Assembly (NCBI GenBank): GCA_000277445.1
Contig: AJWJ01000181.1
Span: forward strand, 1 to 40,809
DNA from: Polysphondylium violaceum
Lineage: Eukaryota; Evosea; Eumycetozoa; Dictyosteliales; Dictyosteliaceae
Reading direction: 5' to 3'
Length of the DNA: 40,809 nucleotides
In this document: positions 1 to 12,100 of the stretch, in pieces
How the letters are laid out: each line of letters opens with the position of its first letter
How positions within the stretch are numbered: position 1 is the first letter of the stretch
The notes under the pieces: generated by a model
Seen by the model: the letters and a program-made list of their open reading frames with translations, nothing else
What the model was told of the DNA's origin: nothing
The model's database searches: none
Program-made: the position numbers and the translations under genes

Positions 1-111
<111 letters not shown>

Positions 112-1315
112 CCTATTTCATCTATTTATTATCATTAAAAGAGCTATATTCCTAAATGTATTGTGAGTCTATACAAATTTGATTATAACAAAAAGAAAAC
201 AAAAAAAAAAATAGAAAATAAATGTGTAAATAAAAGACAGGATACTATATACACTATAGATTTCCAATAACAATTACACCTAAAATAAAAAAGGATAATT
301 TACCAAAATATTAATTATTATCCTAGTAACTAGATATATTGATTTTTCGTTTGAAAAAAAAGGTCAACCGAAAAATTTCGAAAAAAGTTTGTGTGTATGG
401 GGTTGATATATTTTACAAGTTGATGGGAATAGGAAATGAGTGATGATGGCAATGAAATTTCTTTTTTTTTGATTGATATAAAGTTTTTATTAAAAACTAT
501 TAGTGTGCCGAGTGTTGTTTAAACATATGAAGACATGGAACTTTATTTGGAAATGAAAATGTAAAAAAAAAAAAAAAAGAAAAAAATGACACTTTTAATT
601 TTAATTTCTATTTTTTTAATTTTTTAAAATTAATTAAAAATGAAAAAAAGCCTCCAAAATTTTGATCTGTTGTGGTGGTGTGTTGGTGAAAAAAAAAAAA
701 GAAAAAAGAGGTAAAAATAGTAAACAAAACAATCTCATCATCCATATCCCACTAATCTCACACGATCGTGTTTTAATTATCGACTAATATTAGTGATTAA
801 AAGAGTTTTTTTCCAAATCATTTATAATAAAAAGGTTTTATTTTTTTGTTGCTGTTGTTTTTTTTTCAAATACATTCATATTTAGATCAGCCTATTGATT
901 CATGTGGTGAACTGAGCGGTGGTAGTGGTAGTGGTAGTGATGATTGATTAGTGTGGTGTGGTGTGGTGTGGAGTGGTGGCAAATATTTCCTCAGGAGATA
1001 GGAGATATAATGTCGTTATTTATTCATTATCATTTATTATCCGATTTGAATACTCTTTTCCAACAACCCACCAGAAATCAACATACATCTCTTGTGTTAA
1101 TAGATGTATATTAGAATTGTTGATAGGAATAGCCCTTCTATTGTTTTTTTTGAAACTGATATGTAATAGGGTGATCAAACATTTTACATCAAGTAGCACT
1201 AATTAAAGATCATCACACACCACACATACATCTACTTGATCAACATACACCATACCCACACCACACATACACATGATATATAATTTACTATTATTATAAA
1301 AAGCTAACTTGTTTA
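112..1315. other. Intergenic region, no gene supported
   Basis: AT-rich DNA with homopolymer A and T runs. Two asymmetric tracts stand out: a GTGGT-rich tract at about 908-980 and its CA-rich counterpart (ACACCACAC, CACCATACC-like) at about 1212-1274. The tracts resemble the GT/CA-rich G-box elements bound by GBF in Dictyostelium promoters, but no start codon of a supported gene lies nearby. The 82-codon open frame at 958-1206 does not begin with ATG, has no recognisable domain and is probably noise. Confidence 0.5.
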
Positions 1316-3179
1316 TTATAATAATGATTTACGAAGTTTGATTAACCAATCATTATGAGAGCTCTTTAAATTTTGTTCATTTTGTTTCTTTTGTTTCGAT
1401 GAATTATCATCTCTCTTTGATAGTTGATTACCAACAACAGTAATTATTTCTTTGGTCTCATTGTATAATTGATTAAATTGTTCAATATCAATTTCATCAC
1501 TACTCTTTAATAATAATAGTTTTTCTTTATCTTGTTCATTTAATTCTAATAATTTTTTAGATTCCTAAATAATCAACAACGTTAGTGCATTGTTTCAAAG
1601 GTTATAAAAACTGTATATGTACATACTAATAAATTTTTTGAATTTAAAATTAATCTAAGTGCATGGTATAATAGTTTTTGACGTTGAATCAATGGTAATT
1701 TTGTATCTTTTGCTTTACCTATATTACCTTGAGCAACACCCCAATAATGTACAATTAAATTTAAACTACTATAATTGATATCCCTTGAAATCAATTCTTT
1801 CCAAGCCACCGATTCTATCGATTCTTTTGATTCTAAACACTCTATGGCTCTATGATTACCTTGTTCTAACATTGTGAGAAACAATCCAACCTCAAATAAT
1901 TGAATACCATTGACATAGGTTACACTTGTTGATTCTGATTTTGGTTCATTACCATTGATTTCAATCTTTGATTTCTTTATAATAGTTTTTGAATTAATAG
2001 AGTCAATTCTACTTGGTTGTGTATAGAGTGATAAATATTTCTTTGTATCTGAAACATAAACACCAATCCAATCATTAATACTACTATTACTATTCTTATT
2101 ATCATTATTTAAACCATGTAAATGTGAACCTGAACTTTTAATCATTAATAAATGACCATCTTGAACACCTGAATCGATCATTAATTGTTTAAATTTTGAG
2201 ATCAATTCTTTTTTCCATTGTTGATCAGCATCATCACCATCAATATTTAAAACGAAATCTGTTGATAAATTAAACTTGATAGATTCTTTAATAGATTCAG
2301 ATTCAATAAAACTATTAACTCTTAGTTGAACTAACCAATCACTCAATAATTTTACACTACAAGTTTCTTGAATTGAATTTGAATCCCTAAGTCTATCGAT
2401 ACCCTTTTGGCAAGATTCAAATAGATTACTGATCTCTTCAAGTACATGTTCAACATTTGATTTACCTAAACGAATATCCATAATCTTTTCCCTCTCTGGT
2501 CCAGTCAAATATACCAATGGCTCACCACCTTGAATCATTCTATTTGTTTCCAAAAGAATTCTAAGTGTATGATAAAGCTTCTTATGATGTGAATGATTAC
2601 TACTAAGACTAAGATTCTTTAAAACATTTTCAATAGATTGTTGTTGCTCTGATTGTTCCTTTGCTTTGATGGCATCAAATAATTGAATTTTAGCATAACT
2701 AATATAGTGTTTAATAACCGATAAACTAATGAATTTCTTTCTATCTTTTCCCAGACTAATCCAATCATTTGATTGATAGCAATAGTTATCACTAAACAAA
2801 GGTTCAATTAATTTTGGATTACCCTTGTAAAGTAATTCACAAAACTTTTCAGCTTCAAACATGACATAGTCGGGATCATGACAATCCAATGTTTGAGACT
2901 TGTTATTCCCACTTAGTACTCTATCTATATTTGAACAATAAACTCCAAAATAATCACTATCACTTGTCTCAACATTTAAATTGAATGAATGTGATCCTGC
3001 AACTGAAAAGAATACTATTTTGTTTTGTTTATCCTCACCCCCACGCTTTTTTAACAATTCCTCTGAAAACTATATAGGTTGCTATTAATATATATGATGA
3101 AATAAATAGATTTGTTGTTGGAGAAATCATAAGACATTACATTTTTATAAAATAATGGATCATTTTCTAATGATGTCAT
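1316..3179 (-). CDS. Tandem-module RlaP/YcgL-type nucleotidyltransferase-like protein
   Basis: Predicted 573-residue protein from three exons: 3179-3141, 3060-1627 and 1564-1316. Introns begin GTAATG and GTATGT and end AG, and the frame stays open throughout. Residues about 28-54 contain G-S-H followed by S-D-S-D-Y-F-G-V-Y, the nucleotide and metal-binding core of the polymerase-beta-type nucleotidyltransferases called RlaP or YcgL (bacterial relatives sit with RNA-repair ligases). The helical part (K-L-Y-H-T-L-R, about 174-180) follows. The whole module then repeats: G-S-H at 324-326, S-I-N-D-W-I-G-V-Y at about 340-348, and L-L-Y-H-A-L-R near 480. The second copy has lost the first Asp of the S-D-x-D pair, so it is probably inactive or regulatory. 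The substrate is unknown. The family call rests on motifs only; module duplication is seen directly. Confidence 0.85.
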
Positions 3180-3658
3180 TTTGTTGGCTTTTTTTTTTTT
3201 AAAAAAAAAATATGTCTATAATATATACAATATGTTGATTTAATATTACATATATGTTTTATATAATATTAAATATAAATTAAATTAATTATACAATATA
3301 ATACAAAACTAAATTGTTTAAATACAACAAAAAAGTATTTGTTGTTTAGAAATTTATCAAAAAAAAATCATAAAAAAATCATAAAAAATCAAAAAAAAAA
3401 AAAGAGATTCTTTATTTTTTAGCAAAAACAAAAACATCGTTTTTTTATCTAATATTAAGATGTTGATTCAATCAAATAAATAATGTTTTTTCAGAGAATG
3501 AATTTGAATAAAATAAAATATTATTTTTATTTATTAATATTGTTGTTGTAGTAGTATTACAAATGATCGAAAACTAACCTATAAAATACATATAGGGGAA
3601 CTAAAACTGATAAAAGTTTTGATTTTTCATTGTCAATATAATCACACAAACACAATGT
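3180..3658. other. Intergenic, upstream of the nucleotidyltransferase gene
   Basis: Very AT-rich, with A and T homopolymers. It must hold the promoter of the minus-strand gene starting at 3179 and the 3' end of the PPT1 transcript. No distinct element was recognised. Confidence 0.5.
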
Positions 3659-4677
3659 TTATAATGGTTCACTTAACCATGGTAAAGTAAAATTGGTAAA
3701 GTATGGTTTGCATGCATCTGCTGATGGATGATCTTTGTGAACACAATCGGTGGTAAATTTAATAAGAGCGCCTCTTTCGTCAAGGGTTCTTAAACCAATC
3801 CAATCTTCAGTGTATTGTGGTTGTTGTTCGAGTGGTACAATGGCAGATTGAGTATCGTTGGCATAGAAACCAAACCAACCAGATTCTTTTGGAACAATGG
3901 TTGAATCTTCAGTGCTGTATGACATAACAAAAGCATTGAGTGATGTAATTCTTTCTCTGTAGATTGGGTTTTTAACTTCACGTTCATTGTTAAGATCAGC
4001 TAAAAATTGAGATACTTCAAGATATTTTTCAAGCTTGTATGGATCTTTCCAATATTGAGCACATGAAAATGTATTTTGAGCCCATTCAGCATATGGTGTT
4101 GTACCAAGAACTTTATCAATCCATTTAATGTTAACAAATGGAGTTCCAAATTGACCTATAGTATTTTTTATAAAATTAATATTTGAAGTGTTGAAATTTA
4201 ATAGATCATATTTACCTGATTGTGGACCATTCCAACTAATATAGTTGTAAACTGGTGGATTATTGTACTTTTGAATATAACCTCTAGTAACTAAAGTACC
4301 TTGAGAAAAACCGCTATTATTATTGTTAATTATTGAAAAAAATTAATATAACCAACAATTAAAATATAGACTACATTGAACAAAACATACATAGCATTAA
4401 AACCATTTGCAAGTTTTGGATCAGCAGCAACTTTTGCAGCATATTCCTCAACTTGATCTTCCATATGCATAAAAATAGAATCAATTTTACCATTACCAAT
4501 TTCCATGTTAACTACATAGGTATTTGGAAGTGCTTCCTCAATCCATTTAACCAACAATTCCATTGGAGTATTATCAGTAGTAATACCATGTAAAACTACG
4601 ACTGGTCTGTATTCAACTGCATTAATGAATGAAATTAATCCTAATAGGACTAACACCAATGTGATTTTTGAATTCAT
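3659..4677 (-). CDS. ppt1: Palmitoyl-protein thioesterase 1 (lysosomal)
   Basis: Predicted 293-residue protein from exons 4677-4391, 4313-4216 and 4155-3659. The enzyme removes palmitate from cysteine residues of proteins being degraded in the lysosome; the human orthologue is lost in infantile neuronal ceroid lipofuscinosis (family knowledge). Residues 1-20 form a signal peptide, followed by the family-typical start P-V-V-V-L-H-G-I. Splicing intron 1 creates I-G-F-S-Q-G, placing the catalytic Ser at residue 99; this motif strongly supports the junction. The catalytic Asp is probably residue 212 (in S-T-E-D-S-T-I-V-P), followed by the conserved W-F-G-F-Y. The His is 268 or 271. Length matches the family. 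No defect is seen. The start ATG follows the usual A-rich leader. Confidence 0.95.
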
Positions 4678-5220
4678 TATGTGTTTTCTATGTGTTTTTG
4701 TTCCTATCTATTTTTAATATTAGAAAAAAAAATGAAATGAAATGAATCAATATGTGATCAAAAAAAGACAAAAAAAAAGTCTCTTGAAACCCTTTGTGAT
4801 CAACAAAATTTAAAAAAATAAAAAAGAAAATTACTATTAATTTTTTCGGGTTTCAAAATAAAAAAAAAAACAATCAAAAGGGGGGCATCAACGCCTAAAC
4901 TCCAAAGAATGGGATCCTGCAAATATCCCGAGAATTTTTTTTTAATCAAATTTTTTTAAAAAAACTATGAAAAAAATGAGGGCGCATCTAAAACTTCAAC
5001 TGGCAATAAATACTGTTCTTGATGCCACAAACAATGTTTATTTTGGTGTTGTGAATTCTATTCTCAGTCCCATTTTTTAAAAAAATTTGTTATACAACCA
5101 GAATATATATAAAAGGGAAAAGGGAAAATAGAATCCAGTCCCTGTGGAACTGTAGAAAAAAAAAATAAAGATATTGAATAATTAATTTGTTTATGGTTTA
5201 GGTTAGAGAAAAAAAAACTA
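4678..5220. other. Intergenic, PPT1 promoter region
   Basis: Between two minus-strand genes. Positions about 4878-5060 are clearly less AT-rich than the surroundings (GGGGGGCATC, GGGATCC, GAGGGCGCATC) and look like promoter sequence. They include the CCCGAGAA(T)7 element that also occurs upstream of the next gene. No gene supported. Confidence 0.5.
4927..4941. promoter_or_regulatory. Shared upstream element CCCGAGAATTTTTTT, copy 1
   Basis: A 15-nt string identical to one at 6598-6612. It lies about 250 bp upstream of the PPT1 start codon, and the other copy lies about 256 bp upstream of the acetyltransferase start. A C/G-containing octamer repeated at this spacing is unusual in DNA this AT-rich. 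Function is inferred only. Confidence 0.3.
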
Positions 5221-6342
5221 TTACACCATAGTCTTGCCAAGTTCATGGAAAGCCACAACCCCATAGTCTCTGGGGTCATTAAAATAAGGAGTCGATTCAT
5301 CTCTAGATTTTTGTAACAACTTTGATTCTTGTTGATTATTTAATCTAACATTTGCAGTGAAATCCAAATTTTTAATACCATTTACTAAAGGGAAATGTTT
5401 TATGATAGGATCATTTATAGCAAAACCACCAAACAAATAATCTACACCTTTTCTCATTTGATCATTGTGAACGTATTTTAAAAGATAATCAAAAGTGAAA
5501 AACTTTTCAAAACCATTTGAATAGCAAGAAAACAATTGACGATGTTGCTTTGATGAACCTTTTTTATCCTTGAGTGAAAAGATTTTATCTTGATTCCAAA
5601 GACTAATAGATGCTTCGCCAAATACCTTGTCATCCTTTTTGAGTTGAGCAACATAGGTGGTTTCATAGTATTGATTGTTATGTACCAAGATGTCATTAAA
5701 ATCATATGGAGTCATATCAAATGATTTGAAATTATCTTCCCATTGTCTTTTAACTTGTTTTAATCTCTTTTCTTGATATACATGGACACTGAATTGAGAT
5801 CCATGCATTGAGGGAAGGACCATTTCCTCATCCAATTTCCATGCACATTGACGTTGATCGTAAAATTCTTTCATTTCAACACCACCCAAAACTTTGTTGA
5901 TACTGCCATTAGACTTTGATGTACTAGCAAATAAGAGTGGTTCATTGTCTGGATTCTTTAAATATTCATTGTTGACAGATTGATTTAAATGGTTGATAAA
6001 TAATTTACCAAGAGATTTGTTTCTAAATTCTTCATTCACAGTAAAGTCAAAGGCATAGAAAACTGTTTTCTTTCTTCCAAATACCTTCATATCTTTAATA
6101 TTACAACCATAGCTACCAACTGATCTCTTTGATTCAATATCTTCGGCAACAATAATTTTATTTCTTTGAGTCATTCCAGCTCTAAGAGTAAAATCTTTTG
6201 GATGAGAAATTGCTTCCATTGCATCCAATTTTGTTGAAGTTGAAAGACGTGAAATTTCTGAAATTGGTTTCATATCTTTGATTTGATCAAAGGCTCTTAA
6301 TAAAAATTTAGATTGATTAACTGCTACATTGTTTATATTCAT
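5221..6342 (-). CDS. GNAT-family N-acetyltransferase-like protein
   Basis: Intronless 373-codon frame. Residues about 52-165 look like a GNAT acetyl-CoA-dependent acetyltransferase domain: strand-rich V-F-Y-A-F-D-F-T-V, then an R-N-K-S-L-G-K loop at 107-113 in the place of the acetyl-CoA-binding R/Q-x-x-G-x-G/A. The usual first Gly of that loop is Ser here. A-S-T-S-K-S-N-G-S-I-N-K further on resembles the A-T-E-x-x-N-x-x-S segment of GNATs. The C-terminal half (about 200-373) could be a second, degenerate GNAT-like domain, an arrangement seen in plant HOOKLESS1-like proteins, though the similarity is weak. Substrate unknown. The ATG at 6342 follows an (ATA)n-rich leader and is the first in frame. 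Confidence 0.75.
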   Translation of the reverse strand: MNINNVAVNQSKFLLRAFDQIKDMKPISEISRLSTSTKLDAMEAISHPKDFTLRAGMTQRNKIIVAEDIESKRSVGSYGCNIKDMKVFGRKKTVFYAFDFTVNEEFRNKSLGKLFINHLNQSVNNEYLKNPDNEPLLFASTSKSNGSINKVLGGVEMKEFYDQRQCAWKLDEEMVLPSMHGSQFSVHVYQEKRLKQVKRQWEDNFKSFDMTPYDFNDILVHNNQYYETTYVAQLKKDDKVFGEASISLWNQDKIFSLKDKKGSSKQHRQLFSCYSNGFEKFFTFDYLLKYVHNDQMRKGVDYLFGGFAINDPIIKHFPLVNGIKNLDFTANVRLNNQQESKLLQKSRDESTPYFNDPRDYGVVAFHELGKTMV

Positions 6343-7378
6343 CTTATTGTTATTGTTATTATTATTTGTAGTTGTTCTTTTTGATTGTTTTTATTGAATG
6401 ATCATAAACAATTGGAGTTGATGATATTTATAGGGATTCCAAATTGATAGACTTGATTAATTTAAAAAATGGGGTTATTTTTTAGAATAGTGTACCATAC
6501 TTTTGGTGCAGTGTGATTTTACCCTAATATAGTACTACAATGTTACTATATTATGGTTATCGTGACATGTTTTTCTATCACCTATAAATTGGCTCAACCC
6601 GAGAATTTTTTTAACCACACTAAAACACACTCTTATTTTAAAATTCTACACCCATTTCAATAGAGAGAGCTTTAGCATTGTTTAAAATAACACACGATGA
6701 AAGAGGGGGTGAGAGATTTTAAATTAATTAATGTATGCCATCAACATCATCTCCTTTCTTTTTCTTCTCTGAATAGAATCATATATGAAACTGTAACGAT
6801 TACTAATCATATCTATTATGTGATTGTATAGATCTTGTTATCCTCTAGGGTTGATAGAAATATTAAAAGACTAAAGATATATCTATTGTTGTTTGATCAA
6901 GATATATCTATTTATTAAATATCATATCTAGATTTGATCTGTGAGTGTGTGATTTTTAAAATTAAATTTGAAGTTCCATTAAATATTTAAAACACTCGTG
7001 TTGCTTGTAAAAAAAGAGAAAGAACGAGAAAAAGGAAAGGATTCCTTTGATTGGACTGTGGTAGTTGTGTTTGTGTGACACACACAAGTGCAAAGATATT
7101 TATGTTTGTAAAAAAAATTTTCAACGATTCTGTACGATCAAAACTAATAGTTTTTTTAAATTTTTTTTTTATTTTTTTAGATTTGAGACTTTCCACAGTT
7201 CATCAGTTTTTTTTTTTTAAACTTTTTCCTTATTCTCTAACATCGCACTACTTTCATTGTATTACTACTTATATCTTTAGATTTATAATTTGTATAATTT
7301 TTTTTGTAATATTTCCTTTTGTATATATATATTATTTTTTTTTTTTCTCATTCAAGAAACATTGATCTTTTTTAAATA
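6343..7378. other. Divergent promoter region
   Basis: About 1 kb between the minus-strand acetyltransferase and the plus-strand hydrolase. It holds a CCCGAGAA(T)7 element at 6598-6612, a run of ATATC/GATAT-rich sequence at about 6850-6935, and T-rich sequence just before the start at 7379. Open frames on both strands near 7000-7360 are low-complexity Phe/Leu/Lys strings and were not accepted. Confidence 0.5.
6598..6612. promoter_or_regulatory. Shared upstream element CCCGAGAATTTTTTT, copy 2
   Basis: Identical over 15 nt to 4927-4941 and at nearly the same distance upstream of a minus-strand start codon (6342). It could be a transcription-factor site or part of a core promoter, or could be chance. 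Confidence 0.3.
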
Positions 7379-8708
7379 ATGGGTAATAAACATTCGATAG
7401 CTTCAGAATCAAAGATTGAAAATAATGTTTTTACATTATATGGTAAGTTTATCTTTATGTTATCTCATCTTAAAGATTTATATAATAATAAAAAAAATAA
7501 AAAAATAGTCATGAATTGTGATAATACCAATTTTTTTCCAGAAAATAAAGCAAAAAATGTTGCAAAATATGGAGATAATAAATTAACAGTAACAATGGAA
7601 TACAATGGAGCGAGAAAGAGTATTTCAACTAGATTTGTAAAGAGAGCCATTTGGGAAAGAGGTGTTTTTCAATTTGATTTAGATTCTAGTTTCAGCAAAG
7701 ATTTCACTTTATCTTTGTCAACAGATGCCAGTGGCTTAAAATGGTTGGACAAACCTTTGAGTATGGATGATTTATCCGAAAATACTATTCATCAAATTGT
7801 ATTTAGATCAAATGAAATTGAGAATGAGCTTGATGGTGCATCTGCTTCTGCTCCTTCAGCCGATAGTGTCACTTTAAATATATTTTATACAACCAAATTA
7901 TTTGATATCTATTATGATGACAGTAACAATAGCAATAATAATAATACTTTAGATATTGATTCAAAATTATTATTAAATGTATGTCAAAATTAAATGACTT
8001 TTTTATATTTATATTTATATTAATAACTATTTATCTTTATCATATTTTTAGACAAGATGGACAAATAGCCAAAAAAGATCATTAATATTTAGGGAAAATA
8101 TTGATCAATTGGAGGATGGTGATCTTATATTATATTGTGGAGAAAGTGGGATGTCAGATTTGATTAGAGATAGATTTTATAGACCATGGTCTCATGTTGG
8201 TATTGTTGTTAAAGCCTATCCATTTCATAAAAAAGGTGAGCCAAGATCAACTGAAAAAGAAACCTATGTATTGGAAAGTGTTGGTAAAGAAAATATTAAA
8301 GATCCATTTAGAACTAGACAATCATTGACCGGTATCAATCTATTTAAATTGAGTGATCGTATCGTTGAATATGAAGGTTACTGTGTTCAAGCACTCCGTC
8401 ATCCAACTCCATTATCCACCGAACAACGTGAAAGATTGTTGACAGCTGCCTTTGAAGTTCACGGTTCACGTGCACCATTTGATGTTTTCCAAGCTGGTAT
8501 TTTAATGTTGGAAAGATTAAATCTTTGGAATATTCAATCAAACTATGCTGTATTTTGTTCTGAATTGGTTGCAATTATGTTGTTTAGATGTGGTCTTTTA
8601 CCCGACGAACTTTACAAACCTGCCAACACTGATCCTGGTGAATGTTCTGATTTTCCATGTTTTGGCGGAGTGCATAACTCTCCAATGTTTTTAAAATATG
8701 ATGTATAA
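7379..8708 (+). CDS. Putatively myristoylated permuted NlpC/P60-like cysteine hydrolase
   Basis: Predicted 385 residues from exons 7379-7442, 7542-7978 and 8052-8708 (introns start GTAAGT and GTATGT). The N-terminus M-G-N-K-H-S fits the N-myristoylation rule (Gly2, Ser6), so the protein may attach to membranes. Residues about 22-165 form a domain I do not recognise, with strand-like segments and a possible beta-sandwich, ending in an Asn-rich linker. Residues about 187-385 look like a permuted papain-like (YiiX/C92-type NlpC/P60) fold: E-D-G-D-L-I-L, then W-S-H-V-G-I-V with probable catalytic His215, Y-V-L-E-S, and V-F-C-S-E-L-V with probable catalytic Cys336. Relatives hydrolyse amide or ester bonds in peptides or lipids; the substrate here is unknown. 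Confidence 0.85.
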
Positions 8709-9161
8709 TTATTTTATAAATATAAACTTTTCTTTATCCTCCCATGGAGCACTCAAATGTGTGTTGTTATTCATCATAGTTTTACTTGTTAAAACGCCAT
8801 CATTGATTACTTTTTTAATATTTTTAATCAAGAGTAACTTTTTTTATAAAAAAACTTTTAAAATTTTAAAAGTCCATCTTAATCTAAAATATGTACGTTG
8901 CAAGAATACAAATTCATTGAATCTATATTTAAATCATTATGTTTTTCAAAAAATGATCAATTTTTCGGGAAAATGACTACGCTATAATTTTTTTATTTTT
9001 TTTTATTTTTCATTTTTATTTTGTTTTTTTTGTATCAAGAATGGGGTGGGTACAAAAAGTATAAAAATGAAACCAAGGGGGTTAAATGGAATATTTAATT
9101 TCATTTTCTCGTTTATTAATACAGAGAGTGTCAATATCATTCAACATACATATAAATAAAT
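8709..9161. other. Intergenic, between tandem plus-strand genes
   Basis: AT-rich 3' region of the hydrolase gene and promoter of the patatin gene. A 92-codon open frame starting at 8698 overlaps the hydrolase stop and is hydrophobic low-complexity sequence; it was rejected. A T-rich block at about 8985-9030 precedes the next gene. Confidence 0.5.
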
Positions 9162-12100
9162 ATGTTTAATGATGTATTTATAACTAGTTCAAAGAATGGA
9201 CAAGTGTTTGTACATATATGGTCAATACATTTCCAAATACAACCATGGATGGCAATGTTGATGGGCGTTTTTTTAATTATACTCTGTTTTCGTATCTATG
9301 AATATATATCTAATGGAGAGTGGAAAGCAAAGGCTAGAAAGCGAAAAGATAGTATTGTGGATCCACTCTTATTGATTAAACAAATGATAAACACAAAACC
9401 TAAAAGATTTACAGATATATTTCCAGAGGAACTAAAAGAGTTGGCTAAGCGTAGAGTCAATGTTTTAAAAGAAAAAGATCCATTTGGAATATCTTCTCTA
9501 TTTCCCTACAATTTTATGATGAATCCATCCTCATCATCTTCATCATCAAATCTAACCATTAAAACTAGTACAGCAACCTCAATCACTCCACCACTTTCTT
9601 TAAAAAAGAAAAGAAATCAAGTAATGTTTCACACTCCTCAACCGTTGTCTGCTAAACTTTTACATACTGAAAAAGATCCCTCACCTCTATCCTTATCGCC
9701 TAGTTTATCTATCGATAACAACAATATAGAATCAGAAAATGATATCAACAACAACAACAATAATAATAATAATAATAATATTGCTAAAAAAGATAATCCA
9801 TTATTAATGCCAATATCAATGACGCCATCACCATCATCATTATCAAGTGATAAATTAATAAACAATAATGATCAACCTACAATTGAAGAAATACAAGCAG
9901 ATCAAGAAAAAGAAGATAGTGGTGAAATACCATATATTAATAATAATGAACAACCTCAAATAACAATAGATAACAACAATATTAATAATAATAATTTAAA
10001 AAATATAAATAATCAATTTAATAATTTTAAAAGAAATATATTTAATGATAGTATTGGTATTGAAGATAATCAAAACAATTTAAATAATACATCAACCAAT
10101 AGCACTGGATTTAAAAAAGCACCAAAAGTAATGCCATCGGTGAAATTTAATTTGGTAGGGTTAGCATTATCAGGTGGAGGTATTAGGTCGGCAACATTTA
10201 ATCTAGGTCTTTTGCAAGCATTATCAAAACACAAATTATTTAAAAGAGTCGATTATCTATCAACAGTGTCTGGTGGTGGATTTATTGGATCATGCTTAAT
10301 ATCATTACTCAGTGAAGGTACTTATACAACCGATTGGCATAGTTTTCCATTTCATTATGGTAGAGGTCACAAGGAAGGCACCCCACTTACTCATCTAAGA
10401 AACTCTGCAAACTATTTAGCCAATGGTATATTTGAATTTCTCCTCTTTCCCGTGTTGGCACTCAGAGGAATTGTTTTGAATCTTGTGTCTATATTTCCAT
10501 TTGTTTGGGGTTTACTATTATTTGAAAGACATGTACCCATTCAATTTGGCGATGGATATCATATTACACTTAGAATTGCATGGAATCTACTCATTCACAT
10601 CATTATTTTTCCTGTGATATCAAGACCCAAAGTAACGGTACCATTACTATTGTCATTTGTGTTTTTGTATAGTTCAGAGTTGTCTAGATATTTCTCTCAG
10701 GTTAGTAATTTGGATCTATCGATATCGATGGCCTTGCATTTGTATTTAAACTTTCCAATGATATTTAAAAAGGAGGGTAGCAAAGTTTGGTATGATAGAT
10801 CTTTTGGCTGGTTATTTATTGTTTTGATTGCCAGTGCATTCACTGAATCACTTCCATTGATTGAAAACGTGTATCTCTCCTATTTTGGTGGGGCAAGTGA
10901 TTTTAGAGTGTATCCATTGGTTAGTTTGATTGCTTTAATTCTTGCAGATTCTTTGGCATTCACTTTACTTACCAATCCAAAACTATCGCCATGGAAAAGA
11001 TTAGTATTTCACATTACAGTTAGTATCATTGGACCATTGTTGTTGATGTTGACCTATTTAGAGTTGAGTGTTTGGATAACACCCAATAGTTCATTGATTG
11101 GCGTTGGAAATGGTCTATGTTTTTTGGCATCACTATTGTCATTCTTTACATTGGACATCAATGAAACATCTATGCATAAATACTATAGAGATCGTCTCAG
11201 TAAAGCCTATATGTTTAGTATTAGAAACGGTAGATTTAGGCCCTATGGTGGTGAAAAGATATCTAGACTTAATAAAAGATCGGTGGCCCCCTATCTATTA
11301 GTCAATACTACTCTCAACTCTGTGACAAATTACGATGGTCTAGATATACCAAATGCCAGGGGTTCAGATTTCTTTATCTTTTCTCAACACTATAGTGGCT
11401 CTGAATCGAGTGGATATCGATCCACTGAACAAATGGAAAGATTGGATAGAAGATTGGATTTAGCAACAGCGGTATCAATATCTGGTGCCGCCGTTGGTAC
11501 AAAGATGGGCACGGCCACCATTCCTACATTGGTCATGTCAATGGGTATATTGAATATTAGATTGGGATATTGGTTACCAAATCCTTTGGGTATCTTTTTG
11601 AGTCATCCTTTTATGGGTAGATTATTTTATGGTGGCTTTGCATGCTATCATTTGGTCAAAGAGTTTGGATGGACCCCAATGACAAGCAAGGACTGGTGCA
11701 TTAATTTATCCGATGGTGGCCATATAGAGAATTTGGGTGCCTATGAATTGATCAAACGTCGTTGTAAATATATCATCATTAGTGACTCTGAAGCAGACCC
11801 CGACATGACATTCCCAAGTATGGCACAGTTGATGAGATTGGTTCGTATCGATTTTGGTATCAATATTCAAATCAATCTCGACGATATTCGTAGGGAAAAT
11901 GGTGTGGGCTACAGTAAAAAACATTGGACCGTTGGTAAAATTATCTATTCAAAGAAAAAGAGCTCCAACCAATTTGATTCAGAATATGATGTTGGAGGAG
12001 GTATAAATGAAAATCCTCCCTCTGGTGAAGTAGGCTATATATTGTACATTAAATCCTCACTCACTGGCGATGAAGATGAAATTATCAAAGAATATCAATC

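Noticed and set aside
958-1206. 82-codon plus-strand open frame
   Set aside because: Does not start with ATG, has no domain, and lies in GT-rich low-complexity promoter-like DNA.
4878-5060. Possible non-coding RNA in the less AT-rich patch upstream of PPT1
   Set aside because: No class I RNA ends, conserved CCTTACAGCAA box, or pol III signals seen; promoter sequence is a simpler reading.
5064-5300. 78-codon minus-strand frame at the acetyltransferase 3' end
   Set aside because: Mostly outside the real gene and T-rich; overlap in another frame only.
7051-7365. 104-codon plus-strand frame before the hydrolase
   Set aside because: Phe/Leu/Ile strings from T-rich promoter DNA; non-coding composition.
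8698-8976. 92-codon plus-strand frame overlapping the hydrolase stop
   Set aside because: Hydrophobic low-complexity product in the 3' flank; no family resemblance and no upstream A-rich leader.
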